From an uncultured Pseudomonadales bacterium (GTDB lineage: Bacteria; Pseudomonadota; Gammaproteobacteria; Pseudomonadales; Cellvibrionaceae), in NCBI GenBank assembly GCA_947488935.1, contig CANLBN010000002.1, positions 372,001 to 436,000 of the forward strand: 64,000 nucleotides of DNA, read 5' to 3'. Position 1 is the first letter of the stretch. Each line of letters opens with the position of its first letter. A program made the translations under genes and the position numbers. The notes beneath the pieces were generated by a model. The model saw nothing but the letters and a program-made list of their open reading frames with translations. It was not told the DNA's origin and ran no database searches. This document shows positions 63,691-64,000 of this stretch, piece by piece.

Positions 63691-64000
63691 ATGCCTATAA
63701 ATCACGACAGAAAACTCGTTATTGCTATCTCATCTAGAGCTTTGTTCGATTTAACCGATAGCCATAAAGTGTATATGGAAAGCGGCCTTGCAGCTTATTC
63801 AAAGTACCAAATTGAGCGAGAAAGCGAGCAGCTAAAGCCAGGCGATGCGTTTACATTGGTTAAAAAGCTACTTAACCTCAATGAGCGTTTAGGAGAAGAT
63901 CGCGTCGAGATTGTTTTAATGTCGCGCAATAGCGCCGATACAGGCCTGCGTATATTTAACTCTATTCAAGAATATGGGCTAGACATTACCCGAGCAGCCT
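63691..64000 (+). CDS. 5'-nucleotidase, N-terminal part (runs off the window)
   Basis: Starts ATG at 63691; the visible 103 residues include KLVIAISSRALFDL, VYMESGLAAYSKYQIERE and LNERLGEDRVEIVLMSRN, the pattern of the cytoplasmic 5'-nucleotidase (NT5C1-like) family of bacteria, about 300 aa in full. The frame is open to the end of the window. It hydrolyses nucleoside 5'-monophosphates. Partial because the sequence stops. Confidence 0.8.
   Translation, partial: MPINHDRKLVIAISSRALFDLTDSHKVYMESGLAAYSKYQIERESEQLKPGDAFTLVKKLLNLNERLGEDRVEIVLMSRNSADTGLRIFNSIQEYGLDITRAA

Overview
The window reads as chromosome of a free-living, Gram-negative, probably marine gammaproteobacterium. It is AT-rich, rich in lipid A, KDO and peptidoglycan genes, and has the UvrY-UvrC-PgsA block, an EfpL paralogue of EF-P and a HolB-PilZ-TatD operon. 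Gene content and order would suit Cellvibrionales or a near relative; that placement is inference, as no rRNA is present. Layout: 0-5.4 kb is an envelope operon (exbB, exbD, lpxK, kdsB, a low-molecular-weight phosphatase, murB) followed by an AlkB-type dioxygenase. 5.5-8.6 kb holds uvrY, uvrC and pgsA. 8.6-15.2 kb is mixed housekeeping and accessory genes: a Tat-exported intradiol dioxygenase, a Kef/YbaL-type antiporter, efpL, an SMR exporter, a glutathione transferase and a lipoprotein. 15.3-20.1 kb is a compact aspartate unit: a LysR regulator divergent from an aspartate racemase, aspartase and dicarboxylate/amino-acid symporter, with a perfect T-N11-A palindrome between them. It looks like a D-/L-aspartate to fumarate catabolic operon. 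21.4-28.9 kb is the main accessory region. It is a run of small one-gene units separated by imperfect inverted repeats with the features of integron attC sites (left end near RYYYAAC followed by AA, right end near GCGTTATGT), all in one orientation, with no integron integrase in the window. I read it as a cluster of attC sites lacking an integrase (CALIN). Its cassettes encode a NIPSNAP-like protein, a GNAT acetyltransferase, an SDR oxidoreductase with a divergent frameshifted AraC regulator, a membrane-anchored LEA-like protein, a HbpS/GlcG-like protein, lipoproteins, a P-loop kinase-like protein and several unknowns, plus one possible small RNA unit. 29.4-29.7 kb holds tRNA-Cys and tRNA-Leu on the minus strand. 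29.8-34.4 kb holds an FMN-binding glutamate-synthase-like protein, two membrane-anchored unknowns, a pseudouridine synthase and a J-domain protein. 34.7-38.4 kb encodes cobalamin-dependent methionine synthase as two proteins, the homocysteine domain being separate from the rest. 38.5-44.1 kb holds small envelope proteins, a DUF547 protein, a divergent glycosyltransferase pair, a TPR protein and a Lon-N-domain protein. 44.3-48.5 kb holds a chemoreceptor convergent with rsuA-rsmC. 48.7-50.1 kb holds five tRNAs (Pro, Arg, His, then Val, Asp) around a flavin reductase. 50.3-55.3 kb holds a delta-class carbonic anhydrase, a tandem Lin0512 pair, and DUF2007-holB-pilZ-tatD. 55.5-64 kb holds a GGDEF-EAL protein, a glycosyltransferase/PAP2 pair, dUTPase, mdh, a peroxiredoxin, yajC, a D-cysteine desulfhydrase-type enzyme and the start of a 5'-nucleotidase. 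Two regulatory themes are visible. The two tRNA transcription units on the plus strand and mdh share one promoter layout: a 16-nt spacer and an ATGCGCACCT discriminator. Several convergent gene pairs end in terminators that lie partly inside the opposing coding sequence. All family calls are by eye from translated motifs; no database search was run.
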